A stretch of DNA of 64,000 nucleotides. It comes from Bacteroidaceae bacterium (lineage in GTDB: Bacteria; Bacteroidota; Bacteroidia; Bacteroidales; Bacteroidaceae). Under the pieces are notes generated by a model. The model saw only the letters and a program-made list of their open reading frames with translations. It ran no database searches and was not told where the DNA came from. Both the position numbers and the translations under genes were made by a program. The stretch is taken from NCBI GenBank assembly GCA_017469525.1, contig JAFUGG010000027.1, forward strand, positions 1 to 64,000, in the 5' to 3' direction. This document shows, piece by piece, positions 1-8,448 of the stretch. Position 1 is the stretch's first letter, and every line of letters starts with the position of its first letter.

Positions 1-531
1 GGCAAAGGCTGGTTTGCCATCTTCCGCATTGCCTATCCTGATAAGCACGAGGCTCAGTTCGAAGCGCTGAAACGTGACTTCGCCAACAGCGGACTAATCA
101 TTGACAAAGCATGCAAGAACGTGAACAGGATGCGCTTCATCTCCTACGACCCAGAGCCGTATGTGAATGAGGAGGCTACATTATATACTAGGGTATGTGT
201 GGAGCCAAAACCAACATACCACAGGTCCTGTACATATAGTGGTGACGACATGGAACAGGTCGAGAAGTGCTGTAAACTCATTGATGACCAAGGCATCGAC
301 ATCACGGCTACCTATGATGATTGGTTCCATGTCGGTGCAGCCTTGGCATCACTTGGTGAACGTGGGCGTAGCCTGTTCCATGTGGTCAGCTCGCAAAATG
401 CGAAGTACAAAGCAACTGAAACAGACAAGAAGTTTGACAACCTTCTGCGCAATGTCAGCAGTATCAACATCGGTACGTTCTTCCATATCTGTTCGCTGCA
501 TGGAATCAACTGGAAGGAGGGTAGTCTATGA
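1..531 (+). CDS. PriCT-2 / BT4734-like primase-type protein, 5' partial
   Basis: The frame is open from base 1 (it begins GKGWFAIFRIAYP) and ends with TGA at 529-531, so only the last 176 codons are in the window. The first 60 residues resemble the end of the BT4734/VirE N-terminal-like domain found in proteins of Bacteroidales mobile elements. Residues from about 85 to the end (CCKLIDDQGID ... FFHICSLHG) look like a PriCT-2 primase C-terminal domain. Such proteins are thought to prime replication of excised integrative elements. The stop overlaps the next start as ATGA (528-531), which indicates translational coupling and a shared replication/mobilization operon. I chose the upstream open frame over the internal Met because domain similarity continues to the window edge. 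Confidence 0.8.
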   Translation, partial: GKGWFAIFRIAYPDKHEAQFEALKRDFANSGLIIDKACKNVNRMRFISYDPEPYVNEEATLYTRVCVEPKPTYHRSCTYSGDDMEQVEKCCKLIDDQGIDITATYDDWFHVGAALASLGERGRSLFHVVSSQNAKYKATETDKKFDNLLRNVSSINIGTFFHICSLHGINWKEGSL

Positions 532-1457
532 AATCGGAGATAACGAGCTTCAACAGTTCATTCTTTGAATACCTCTGTGGCTTCGTCTGGTTTGACCAAG
601 AACGACTGGAGGCCCTAATGAAGCGATATCCTATCGGGGCAACCGAGCAAGGCGAACCGATATTCTGGCATATCAATTCGGAGCATAAGATTACCAATGG
701 TCGCATCATCACAATGGACAGCGAAACAGGCAAAGTCTATGATGACAGTTGGTATTATCAAGACGGGCGACCGACTTGCTTGTTTGGTGAGCACTTGCTC
801 GATAGCTTCCCCACCCAGACGGTTGCATTGGTGACGGATGAAATGACTGCTGCCGTTATGAGTTGCTTCCCGACACCATACGTTTGGATTGCAACTGGGA
901 AAGGAAAGGCCGCTCCCACCGATTTGCTTCCACTCGTTGGAAAATCTGTGGTCGTGTTTCCAGATAAGGGTGACTACAGCAAATGCCAAGAAACGCTGCA
1001 AGCGGTTCCCAATCTCCAGTTTTATGTCTCAGACGTGATGGAGAAAGCGCAAGGCGATTGCCACACCATTGCTCAGATGGTTCTCAGTCAGCAACCCTTA
1101 CGACCAACCGAGGCAGAAGCTGCTCTTATGCGGATGGAGGATGCAAATCCTAACATCGCATTACTTGTCAAAGCACTCGGATTGGAGGTGGTGGGCATTT
1201 CACGCACCAGCGACATTCCCAAGGATGAAACACCAAAAACGAAGCCTACTTCGAAAGAACCGAAACAGGATGCTGTCATGCAATCAATCCTATTGGCTCA
1301 GGAAGAACGATGGCATGGAAGGAATCCGGAATGCCACAAGTGCAAGCTCTCACATGAGGGCATCAACGGCACCTATTGTGGCAAACTCCATCGATATGTG
1401 GAGTATGGGAAAGGCGACTGCGGCGTAGAAGCCGAGGTTCTTCCTGCTCCTGGCTGA
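528..1457 (+). CDS. DUF6371-like mobile-element protein
   Basis: This 309-aa protein matches the layout of DUF6371 proteins that follow the primase gene in Bacteroidales mobilizable elements. A segment with GEPIFWHIN ... GRIITMDSETGK and a CLFGEHLL motif (about residue 84) leads into a Toprim-like region, VALVTDEMTAAVMS, where relatives usually show an ESEK-type acidic motif. Here that position reads TDEM, a possible loss of a key acid. The C-terminus carries a CHKC ... C ... C pattern (about residues 268-293) that could bind zinc. It is translationally coupled to the primase gene by a 4-bp overlap. The function is unproven; a role in element replication or priming is inferred from family and context only. 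Confidence 0.65.
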   Translation: MKSEITSFNSSFFEYLCGFVWFDQERLEALMKRYPIGATEQGEPIFWHINSEHKITNGRIITMDSETGKVYDDSWYYQDGRPTCLFGEHLLDSFPTQTVALVTDEMTAAVMSCFPTPYVWIATGKGKAAPTDLLPLVGKSVVVFPDKGDYSKCQETLQAVPNLQFYVSDVMEKAQGDCHTIAQMVLSQQPLRPTEAEAALMRMEDANPNIALLVKALGLEVVGISRTSDIPKDETPKTKPTSKEPKQDAVMQSILLAQEERWHGRNPECHKCKLSHEGINGTYCGKLHRYVEYGKGDCGVEAEVLPAPG

Positions 1458-1471
1458 AGGCTTCGCCGAGA

Positions 1472-1645
1472 GGGATTACCGAATAATCCCATAACATAAT
1501 ATGGACTTTTAGATTCGCCGCGCTCCCTTAAAAAGTCCCATTATGCTCTCCGAGGGTTAGATCGCCATTGTACATCAGTGTCGCCGCACATGGCACAAGT
1601 CAGAAGCAAAGCGCGTCTGTGAGGGAGTGACTCTCTCCCTCAACC
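1472..1645. other. Candidate oriT / hairpin-rich gap upstream of the relaxase
   Basis: The 254-bp gap between the DUF6371-like gene and the relaxase holds three inverted repeats: GGGATTA/TAATCCC (1472-1478 and 1484-1490), a 16-bp imperfect pair CATAATATGGACTTTT / AAAAAGTCCCATTATG (1495-1510 and 1530-1545), and GAGGGAG/CTCCCTC (1621-1627 and 1635-1641). MobV relaxases usually nick DNA just upstream of their own gene, so an oriT here is likely. The nick site itself cannot be assigned, and one hairpin could instead be a terminator. Confidence 0.4.
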
Positions 1646-1711
1646 CTCCACTCAGATTCCACCCGAGACCCGAATAACATTTATACATTAACTTCAAAAC
1701 AATAAAACAAA

Positions 1712-3829
1712 ATGAGTAAATCAAGAAACAACGTTCCCCGTGCTGCCATCCATGTTGGCGCACCGGCAAAATCCTTTTCAGCTGCGGAAGGCTACGAGCC
1801 TGAGCGTCGCGGATGGAACGAAAACACCTATTGTCTGAAGAACCAGGACACCAACAACCACTACGATTTCTCACGCAAGCATCTCAACTTTGAGATTAAC
1901 GGCAAAGGAGAAATTGTTCCTCTTGGTTCCAATCCCGTGCCACTTCATGAGCGTTTGCAGATACGCTTAGATGAACTTGAATTCAAACCCTACATAGACA
2001 AGAATAACCCCCTGGGCATCTCCGATAACAGTCCGAACTGCACTGTTGGCATTATTGTCAGTGGTGATCATGATGTGTTGACCCGACTTGCCTTCGGTGA
2101 CCAAGATGTGGACTTTACCCTGCAAAAGAGTAACGCTGATGTCGTACTGAAACAGGGCATCAAGGACTGGGCATTGGACACCTACCATTGGGCATGTGAC
2201 CGCTGGGGAGCAGAGAACATCATCGGATTTGATGTTCATCTTGACGAGACCACACCACACATCCAAATCCAGACCATCCCTGTTGCCAAGACAAAAGCCA
2301 GAGGACGCGCATCTGCCAAGTATGTGCATAAGGATGACAAGTCGAAGGTACTCTCCTATAAGGAATGGAAGAAACTACCTGAAGGAATCCGCTCGAACTT
2401 CGTAAGAACAGAAGCCGAACGGAGGGAAAAGGAAAGTGTATCTTATGCCAGTGTATGGGGCAAGGACAAATATGCCGTGGGAGAAACCTACAAACAGATG
2501 CACACAGACTACTATAACGAGGTTGGGCACAAGTACGGTCTTGAGCGTGGCGATGACATTGCCATGCTGCCAGGTGAGGAACGTCGTGAGCGTGTCCACA
2601 AGAGTAAGGCTGTACTGGAGGCTGAACGTCAGGCCAAGGATGCTATTGTCAGGAACCAGATGGAAAATGAACGTCTGGAAGGCCAGAAGGAAAAGATGGA
2701 GGGCGAGGTACAGGACATGAAGAAGCAAAAGATACGTCTGGAAGAGCAGAATGACAAGTTAGCGGGTGAGATACAAAACAAGGAGTACCGTAAGGAAAAA
2801 CTGGAAGGCAACATCTCTCAGCTGGAAAACTATGCTGCGGCATTGGACATCAAGGAAGAAGACCTCATTGTGCCGACCTTAAAGACAGACCCACTTGTAA
2901 AGGATGCTTGGGATGCCATAAAAGAAGAATTGGGTAAGCCCATCCCCGCCTTCGGACAGAAGGAATGGAGAGAGGAACGGCGCAAGGCGATTAAGGGCAT
3001 CCTCACAAACATGCAGACTGCACTCATGCAAGCCAAGGATGTCCAGAAGCAGGATATACTTAAACTGGGGAAGGCACTCTACAATAAAGCCATGCAGAAT
3101 GTAAGAGCCATCATTGAGCAGAACAAGCAGCTGCAAAAGGAGAACGGTCGATTGACTGAAGAAAACGACATCCTTAGAAAGCGAATTGCTTCGATGGACG
3201 AGAATGCCATCACCCGGCTTCGGGAGAAGAAGGATGCAGAAATCAAGGAACTACAGGAGCGACTTGGCAAAGCCGAGTCTGAGGCCGTCCGTTCAGGTAA
3301 CAAGGCATATAGTGAGCATCAGAGAGCCGAAAACGCTGAGAAAAAACTCCGGGAAATGCTGGACATCCCTGAAATCAAGGAAATCTGGGAGAGCATACAG
3401 AGGAACAAGGAAGACTTCTCGAAGCAGATTGACAAATGGATTGAGGATGGTGTTGCTGCCATCAGGAATTATGCAGATGGCAAAGACAATGACTTCCAGC
3501 CAGAAGCCGGCAACGCTGTTGCATGGGGCATCATTGCTGAAGCATTAGAGTATGGTCTCGATCCAACCGACGAGAAGCAACGCAAGATGGCTGCCGCCTA
3601 TCTGTTAGAGAAGGTGTCGTGGACTGGCATAGCATCAGATTTCAAAATTAGTCTTACTGCTTCCCGTACCCAACAACTTTGCGATGCGATGACGGTTTCC
3701 AAAGATTTGATGGCGAATTTACTCCTTGCTGCTGGCGGCAGAGGCGGTATCAGTACAGGTGGTGGAGGTTCCAATGGTGAGCTTACCAACTGGGACGGAA
3801 CGAAGAAAAAGACAGGTTGGGGAATGTAA
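1712..3829 (+). CDS. MobV-family (Pre/Mob) relaxase
   Basis: This 705-aa protein is a plasmid recombination/mobilization relaxase. It would nick at oriT and pilot single-stranded DNA through a conjugation machine supplied by a helper element. The MobV core is visible: HYDFSRKHLNFEI (about 50-62) and the metal-binding motif HLDETTPH (176-183). The motif continues as IQ where many family members have xH, a variation also found in Bacteroides Mob proteins. Residues about 290-390 and 470-560 are charged heptad-rich coiled coil (LEGQKEKMEGEVQDMKKQ and similar), typical of the C-terminal half. A glycine-rich stretch (GGRGGISTGGGGSNG) precedes the C-terminus. ATG 1712 follows an AT-rich leader and begins MSKSRNNVPRAAIHVG. 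No type IV coupling or mating genes are present, so the element is mobilizable rather than self-transmissible as far as the window shows. Confidence 0.9.
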   Translation: MSKSRNNVPRAAIHVGAPAKSFSAAEGYEPERRGWNENTYCLKNQDTNNHYDFSRKHLNFEINGKGEIVPLGSNPVPLHERLQIRLDELEFKPYIDKNNPLGISDNSPNCTVGIIVSGDHDVLTRLAFGDQDVDFTLQKSNADVVLKQGIKDWALDTYHWACDRWGAENIIGFDVHLDETTPHIQIQTIPVAKTKARGRASAKYVHKDDKSKVLSYKEWKKLPEGIRSNFVRTEAERREKESVSYASVWGKDKYAVGETYKQMHTDYYNEVGHKYGLERGDDIAMLPGEERRERVHKSKAVLEAERQAKDAIVRNQMENERLEGQKEKMEGEVQDMKKQKIRLEEQNDKLAGEIQNKEYRKEKLEGNISQLENYAAALDIKEEDLIVPTLKTDPLVKDAWDAIKEELGKPIPAFGQKEWREERRKAIKGILTNMQTALMQAKDVQKQDILKLGKALYNKAMQNVRAIIEQNKQLQKENGRLTEENDILRKRIASMDENAITRLREKKDAEIKELQERLGKAESEAVRSGNKAYSEHQRAENAEKKLREMLDIPEIKEIWESIQRNKEDFSKQIDKWIEDGVAAIRNYADGKDNDFQPEAGNAVAWGIIAEALEYGLDPTDEKQRKMAAAYLLEKVSWTGIASDFKISLTASRTQQLCDAMTVSKDLMANLLLAAGGRGGISTGGGGSNGELTNWDGTKKKTGWGM

Positions 3830-3848
3830 GGTGAAAGGTGAACATTTT

Positions 3849-3883
3849 CCGAGTCACATTGGTGAATCGCCAATGCGACTCGG
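3849..3883. terminator. Hairpin between convergent relaxase and fic genes
   Basis: A 14-bp stem with one mismatch (CCGAGTC-A-CATTGG paired with CCAATG-C-GACTCGG) around a 7-nt loop lies between the relaxase stop (3829) and the fic stop (3933). Its position and strength suit a bidirectional terminator separating the transfer module from the defence operon. There is no long T-run. Confidence 0.55.
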
Positions 3884-3932
3884 TTCCCATCAATTGTTAT
3901 TATGAATTTGCCATGCGTCCCAATTTCCAGCT

Positions 3933-5093
3933 TCAGTTGCTCGTTTCCTTTGTCAGCTCGTTATAGAGTGCGGACCCCTTGACGGTTAGCAAATACTTTT
4001 GCCTTGGATGTCGAGGCTTATCTGGATAGAGCAGGCAGACAAAACCTTCAGCCATTGCCGGGGTAAGAGAATACTCCATAAAATTCATTCGGTCTTTCAG
4101 ACCAACGGCAGCAAGCATCTCCTTTACGGAGAGTTGACGATGGCCAATAGCTTTGACCAACCGCAAAATATTCTCATTGTCGGTTGTGAATGGAACACTA
4201 GCACTTGATGGGGTACTTGCGGGGGTACTTGATGGGGTGCTTGCAGGGGCTGCAAGTCCTTCTGGCGGATTAACGAGCATATAACGGTTGTGCAACTCGT
4301 TCTTTTCGCCCATCAGCAAGTTTCGGAAGAACAGTTCCAGGAACCGGGTGTCACGCTGAATCCCCTTGGCTATATTTTGGTAATTGGCCCGTACAAGCGC
4401 ATTCCGGAAATACCACGAATGCATGGAAAACAGATGGTTGGTGACGTCGAACCCGATCGAACGCAGATACTTAATGGTGAAAACAGCTGTCGTTCGCGTG
4501 TTTCCTTCTCGGAAAGGATGTATCTGCCAGATGCCAGACACAAACTTTGCGAGATGCTCCACCACCTGACCCATATTTAATCCGCTATAATCGAACTGTC
4601 GTTCTTGCTCCATGTCATACTCCAGAGCCATTCGCAAGTCTTGACTCCGTCCATAGAGTACCGTATCGCCACGTAACACCCATTCCTTTTTCGTAATGTC
4701 GTAATTGCGCAGCTGTCCGGCATGTTTGAACACTCCCTCGAAAATGTGACGATGGATGGAAATGAGTGTCGCCACACTAAAGGAGAACGACTGCTCAGCT
4801 ATGATCTTTGCGATGTTGCCTGAAACCTTATCGGCTTCCTGCTTCTCTTCGTCGTCTGGCTCACGGCTGGTTTTTGTCTGATAATATGTCTTGATAAGTT
4901 CACGAGCTTCATCAATGGAGATTTCACCCTCAATATTCCTTATGGCAGTATCTTTGAGATATTGCGACACAGTTAGCCCATCTACCGCCTGAAGACCGAT
5001 AGCTGTGCTCCACGCGTAAGCCCTTTCCGCTTTCTGAGGTTCCCCTACTTGTGAGTATTCCTCAAAATTTATATAACCTTCTTTCTGTGACAT
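3933..5093 (-). CDS. Fic family protein with C-terminal winged-helix domain
   Basis: This 386-aa Fic/DOC protein would transfer AMP or another phosphate-containing group onto a target protein. The Fic motif is HPFREGNTRTTA (192-203); compared with the canonical HPFx[D/E]GN[G/K]RxxR it has Thr for G/K and Ala in place of the last Arg. The N-terminus (about 45-72) includes IEGEISIDEARELIKTYY, which resembles the VbhA-like antitoxin helix fused to some Fic proteins and may be self-inhibitory (inference). A Ser/Thr/Pro-rich linker (about 280-298) encoded by 12-bp repeats joins the Fic fold to a winged-helix-like C-terminus (about 305-385). It is the last gene of the minus-strand operon, 16 bp after vsr. 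It could be a toxin, an abortive-infection effector or a regulator; the sequence does not decide. Confidence 0.88.
   Translation of the reverse strand: MSQKEGYINFEEYSQVGEPQKAERAYAWSTAIGLQAVDGLTVSQYLKDTAIRNIEGEISIDEARELIKTYYQTKTSREPDDEEKQEADKVSGNIAKIIAEQSFSFSVATLISIHRHIFEGVFKHAGQLRNYDITKKEWVLRGDTVLYGRSQDLRMALEYDMEQERQFDYSGLNMGQVVEHLAKFVSGIWQIHPFREGNTRTTAVFTIKYLRSIGFDVTNHLFSMHSWYFRNALVRANYQNIAKGIQRDTRFLELFFRNLLMGEKNELHNRYMLVNPPEGLAAPASTPSSTPASTPSSASVPFTTDNENILRLVKAIGHRQLSVKEMLAAVGLKDRMNFMEYSLTPAMAEGFVCLLYPDKPRHPRQKYLLTVKGSALYNELTKETSN
4203..4250. repeat. 12-bp minisatellite in fic linker
   Basis: Four 12-bp units (ACTTGATGGGGT, ACTTGCGGGGGT, ACTTGATGGGGT, GCTTGCAGGGGC) encode a Thr-Pro-Ser/Ala-Ser type linker. 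The unit length is a multiple of three, so copy-number change would alter linker length without a frameshift. Confidence 0.8.
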
Positions 5094-5109
5094 ATCTTAT
5101 AACGTATTA

Positions 5110-5667
5110 TCAAGTTGCTTTATTTCCATATTCTGTTGAAACGTCCTCTGCCGCCATCATGGGCTCTTCCTCTGGAATCTCATAACGCTTGATTGTCCTG
5201 TCTTGCAGGAATATCTTGTTGAGCGTAAAGCCCAGCGATTCCAAAGTTTTTTCTCGCACCTTCGGTTTCAACTCACATTCCCAGATGGTGATGGAGTGCC
5301 AGCCCATCGCAGCCAGTTCATGCTGCACTCTCGCATCCCGTTCCTGGTTCCTCTGTATCTTTGCCACCCAGAAATCGCGGTTCGTCTTCGGAATCTTACA
5401 ACACTCAGAACTTTCAACTTTCAACTTCAAACTTTCAACTGGTGGCATTGCTACCCCGTGTCCATGCCAGAAGCAGCCGTTTACGAAGATACACGTCCTG
5501 TACTTCCGCATCACAATATCCGGCTTCCCCGGCAACCGTGGATGATTCAGCCGATAACGGAAACCATGCCCCCACAGCCATTTACGCACCACCATCTCCG
5601 GCTTTGTGTCTTTGCCATGGATAGCAGCCATGTTGGAGGAACGTTGCTGTTTGGTGAGCCTGTCCAT
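5110..5667 (-). CDS. vsr: Very short patch repair (Vsr) endonuclease
   Basis: This 185-aa Vsr-family protein opens with MDRLTKQQRSSNMAAIHGKDTKPE, then VRKWLWGHGFRYRLN, LPGKPDIVM and FVNGCFWHGH, the usual order of the family. Vsr nicks next to T:G mismatches formed by deamination of 5-methylcytosine, so it pairs with the C5 methyltransferase gene in the same operon. After FWHGH the protein carries an insertion of about 17 residues (GVAMPPVESLKLKVESSE) before CCKIPKTNRDFW, where other Vsr proteins go almost directly to the IPxTNxxFW segment. The insertion is encoded by a 7-bp tandem repeat. The stop of the upstream gene is 2 bp before the start at 5667. Confidence 0.92.
   Translation of the reverse strand: MDRLTKQQRSSNMAAIHGKDTKPEMVVRKWLWGHGFRYRLNHPRLPGKPDIVMRKYRTCIFVNGCFWHGHGVAMPPVESLKLKVESSECCKIPKTNRDFWVAKIQRNQERDARVQHELAAMGWHSITIWECELKPKVREKTLESLGFTLNKIFLQDRTIKRYEIPEEEPMMAAEDVSTEYGNKAT
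5409..5440. repeat. 7-bp tandem repeat inside vsr
   Basis: Units AACTTTC, AACTTTC, AACTTCA, AACTTTC and a partial AACT lie in the vsr coding region at the unusual insertion after FWHGH. A 7-bp unit is not a multiple of three, so gain or loss of one unit would frameshift vsr. Confidence 0.8.
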
Positions 5668-5669
5668 AT

Positions 5670-6101
5670 TTATTTGTTTAAAAACTCTATCAGTTCATCC
5701 ATTGAGCAGCATACTACCGAGAAGAGCTTGTACATCAGTTCCGGCTCCTGCTTTTCTGGGATATACGCAATGGTGGTCTTAGCCTTTCCTGCAAACCATC
5801 CTGCTTCAGTATGAGCACTCCTTCCGCAAGGCAATACCATGACACAAACATCACAGGCTTCCATCGCTTCGATGTCGTTGGCAAACTGCCGTACCGCTTT
5901 TGGATGCTTTAGTTGCTCCCTGTACTCCTGTGGAGTCCAAGCCAAATAGTCTTCTGAGACGCAGCTCCACTTGAAGCCCTCATCGCCTGATGGGGGATTT
6001 CGGAAGTCGTAAACATCATGTCCTGCTTTCCTTAGCATAGTGATGACCTCAGGGTAGTGCTGGTTTCGCCAACTGCTTGCTACATATATCTTATGCTTCA
6101 T
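5670..6101 (-). CDS. Nucleoside 2-deoxyribosyltransferase-like protein
   Basis: This 143-aa protein has a Rossmann-like start KIYVASSWRNQ, a middle FANDIEAMEACDVCVMVLPCGRSAHTEAGWF (written here only as a region, about 75-107) and a glycine/lysine turn GKAKTT. This is the pattern of the nucleoside 2-deoxyribosyltransferase (NDT) superfamily; Glu in SAHTEAGW is a plausible catalytic acid. NDT-like enzymes cleave or exchange N-glycosidic bonds of (deoxy)nucleosides. The gene overlaps the McrC-like gene by 11 bp and is 2 bp from vsr, so it is embedded in the defence operon. A nucleotide-modifying or signalling role in defence is inference; a housekeeping salvage role is the alternative. Confidence 0.7.
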   Translation of the reverse strand: MKHKIYVASSWRNQHYPEVITMLRKAGHDVYDFRNPPSGDEGFKWSCVSEDYLAWTPQEYREQLKHPKAVRQFANDIEAMEACDVCVMVLPCGRSAHTEAGWFAGKAKTTIAYIPEKQEPELMYKLFSVVCCSMDELIEFLNK

Positions 6102-8436
6102 GGTTTCGTCCTAATATTTCAAGAGTTGAATATTGTGAATCGTAACGTTCGGTCTTAGCATCATAAGGAACATTGTCTATTGATGGATTAAGATTCTGGC
6201 TTTCTAGCTCCTTCGTCAGGTCTATCTCTACACAGATATATCGCTTGGCTGTTGACTGAACAAGATAGTAACCTTCTGCTGCCGCATCGTCTTTGGGAAG
6301 AATACGCACAATGCCTTGAACTTTGAAAAGATGCTTGTTCTCATCTTTCTTCCTTGTATGGAACAGCACATAGGCAATGTTCGCCTGATTCTCCAAAAGC
6401 GTCATTCCGCTCTCTGTGAGTTTGATAGGAATAGCCACTTTACCATTCGAGAACCCTTTCTGCTTTCCTTCATAGTTCTCCATCATGACAAGAGCAACCC
6501 CGTTTCCGTTGCCACCCTCTTGATAGCGCAATCCCTTTTGCGGAATGCTGTCCTTTATTTGCTCATAGGCAGTATCATCCAGCAGAATCTCTTTCAAATG
6601 CATTTCGAGCAAGTCGCAAAGCACCACCTTCTCTTTGTGCTCTTCATCAGTGGGTAGCAAAGGAAATGCTCCGATATTCACCTGTTTGATACTCTTGAAA
6701 AAATATCTGTTTTCAACAGCTGCGCCTTCTGTTCTGCCTGGGAATAGGATGTAACCACCGATTACCTCCTTACCTCTCGGACGCTCATCTTCCTTCATGG
6801 CGTAGTATATAGCATCACGATATCGGTGCATCTGATTGATGGCATCAGGGAGAGGATAGTCGGCAAGGTCGATGTTTGTACCTTCATCCAACTCTCCGTC
6901 GTTCTTGTCATCTTGTACCCGATATTTTGCATCGTAGAGATAGGTCAGAACAAAACCATCAGGCTTGGTGATTGTGACAACAATATCGGGCCGCTGTTCT
7001 GTTGTAGTAGTCTTGAACTCCTTAGAACTGCGGTTGTATGTATGTTGGTATTCCAACCGAACGACATCACCATTGGCCGGATTGATGAACTCTACAGAAT
7101 GTGACATCTCACTTCTCAGTATAGTGTTCAGCATCTCCGACTTGTTCTCATGGATATGTTCGGCGTCATCTAAGCTGAGACCGAGCACTTTGGCAATCAG
7201 TCGCTTCATAACGAGGAAACACCAAATCTCGTAAAGCTCCCAAATTTTCTTCATGCCTATGTCGGTCTTTCCGTCAACCAGTTCCAAAGAACTCTTTAAC
7301 ATGAGCCATGTCTTATAGATTTGGCTATATCCGCTTCTTTGTTGAAGTATTGCACTTTCCTGTCGGAATCCTTCAAACTCACCTACCTTGCTGAAGAACG
7401 CAGATGATTCCATCTGACGGAACAACTTGTTATAGTCAGCCAGAGACTTTCGCTCTTCTTTATCCATGTCCTTGTACAGCGAGCTTACTTCACGGAATAC
7501 CTCTCTGAACTTCTTTCCCAGTACATGCAGAGAGTATTTCACAAACCGGTTCTCACGGGTGTTAATAGTGTTTTCTGTTTGCTCATATCTGAAGAAGTGC
7601 ATCTCGGCATCCTTGCCCAAGTCTCTATATCGTTCTTCCTGCTGCGGACTCCACCTACGAATTCTTTCCGGGCGTGCATGATATATCTTCCTGATAGGTT
7701 TGTTGTTTGGTCTTGACATAACAAACCTCACACTGCGAAAATACTCGTCAACCACATTTTTGAAGATACTCAGCCAGATGATATTGTTGTTTCGTTCAGC
7801 TCTGATAAGTGAGAAACTGCTGAAGGTCAAGGTGAGATAGTCAAACACATAGTTTTCATACTCCTGATTGATGAGAGCGATTATCTGCTGCAGGTCGTTC
7901 TTCGTATCTAACTTTGGCGAGGCGACATACATTTCAACTTGCTCACTCGCCACATGATTGTCCTCGTCTCTGTATTCGAAGGCAAAGCTGAATTTACCCG
8001 GTGAGTTAAGGAAATCAACAGAACCGACCAAAATGCCGGAATGCTTGCCGTTGGGATAGAACTTGAAGCCGTCACCCACTGACTTCAATCGATGTTTAAC
8101 CTTTGGAAGGTGTTTGTTGTCGGAAGTGTCGTGCAGGTGAAAAAACTCAACGGCAAATTGGTATTCACATGTTTCAAATAACACCGGATGCTTCTCACGC
8201 CATTCTGTTTGCAAGACATCGGGATTCAGTTCCTGAAGTCCGTCTGCCAGCTCCCATGGATTCAGAAGGGAAAGTCGACCCTCACGCAGCGACTTGTATT
8301 CACAATAGCTTACAGACCTGTCTTTGACACGCCGCTCGAAGCGCTCCCACGCATATTCTATGGTGGGAGTGCTCACTGTAAGCCTGAAGTCCAAGTTGTC
8401 GCTATCGTGCGGACATTCCAATCTCAGTACATCCAT
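6091..8436 (-). CDS. McrC-like DUF2357 / PD-(D/E)XK nuclease subunit
   Basis: This 781-aa protein has the layout of DUF2357 proteins that accompany McrB-type ATPases: a beta-rich N-terminal half, a helical middle (about 230-400) and a C-terminal PD-(D/E)XK nuclease core with RPDIVVTI (about 482) and YDAKYR (about 502). In McrBC systems the partner cuts DNA once the McrB motor is engaged at modified DNA. The McrB-like gene ends only 12 bp upstream, which supports a two-subunit machine. The C-terminal 200 residues (from about 580) look like an extra beta-rich domain of unknown role. The start MDVLRLECPHD is set by spacing to the upstream stop. Confidence 0.8.
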   Translation of the reverse strand: MDVLRLECPHDSDNLDFRLTVSTPTIEYAWERFERRVKDRSVSYCEYKSLREGRLSLLNPWELADGLQELNPDVLQTEWREKHPVLFETCEYQFAVEFFHLHDTSDNKHLPKVKHRLKSVGDGFKFYPNGKHSGILVGSVDFLNSPGKFSFAFEYRDEDNHVASEQVEMYVASPKLDTKNDLQQIIALINQEYENYVFDYLTLTFSSFSLIRAERNNNIIWLSIFKNVVDEYFRSVRFVMSRPNNKPIRKIYHARPERIRRWSPQQEERYRDLGKDAEMHFFRYEQTENTINTRENRFVKYSLHVLGKKFREVFREVSSLYKDMDKEERKSLADYNKLFRQMESSAFFSKVGEFEGFRQESAILQQRSGYSQIYKTWLMLKSSLELVDGKTDIGMKKIWELYEIWCFLVMKRLIAKVLGLSLDDAEHIHENKSEMLNTILRSEMSHSVEFINPANGDVVRLEYQHTYNRSSKEFKTTTTEQRPDIVVTITKPDGFVLTYLYDAKYRVQDDKNDGELDEGTNIDLADYPLPDAINQMHRYRDAIYYAMKEDERPRGKEVIGGYILFPGRTEGAAVENRYFFKSIKQVNIGAFPLLPTDEEHKEKVVLCDLLEMHLKEILLDDTAYEQIKDSIPQKGLRYQEGGNGNGVALVMMENYEGKQKGFSNGKVAIPIKLTESGMTLLENQANIAYVLFHTRKKDENKHLFKVQGIVRILPKDDAAAEGYYLVQSTAKRYICVEIDLTKELESQNLNPSIDNVPYDAKTERYDSQYSTLEILGRNHEA

Positions 8437-8448
8437 TGTCAGAAAGTC

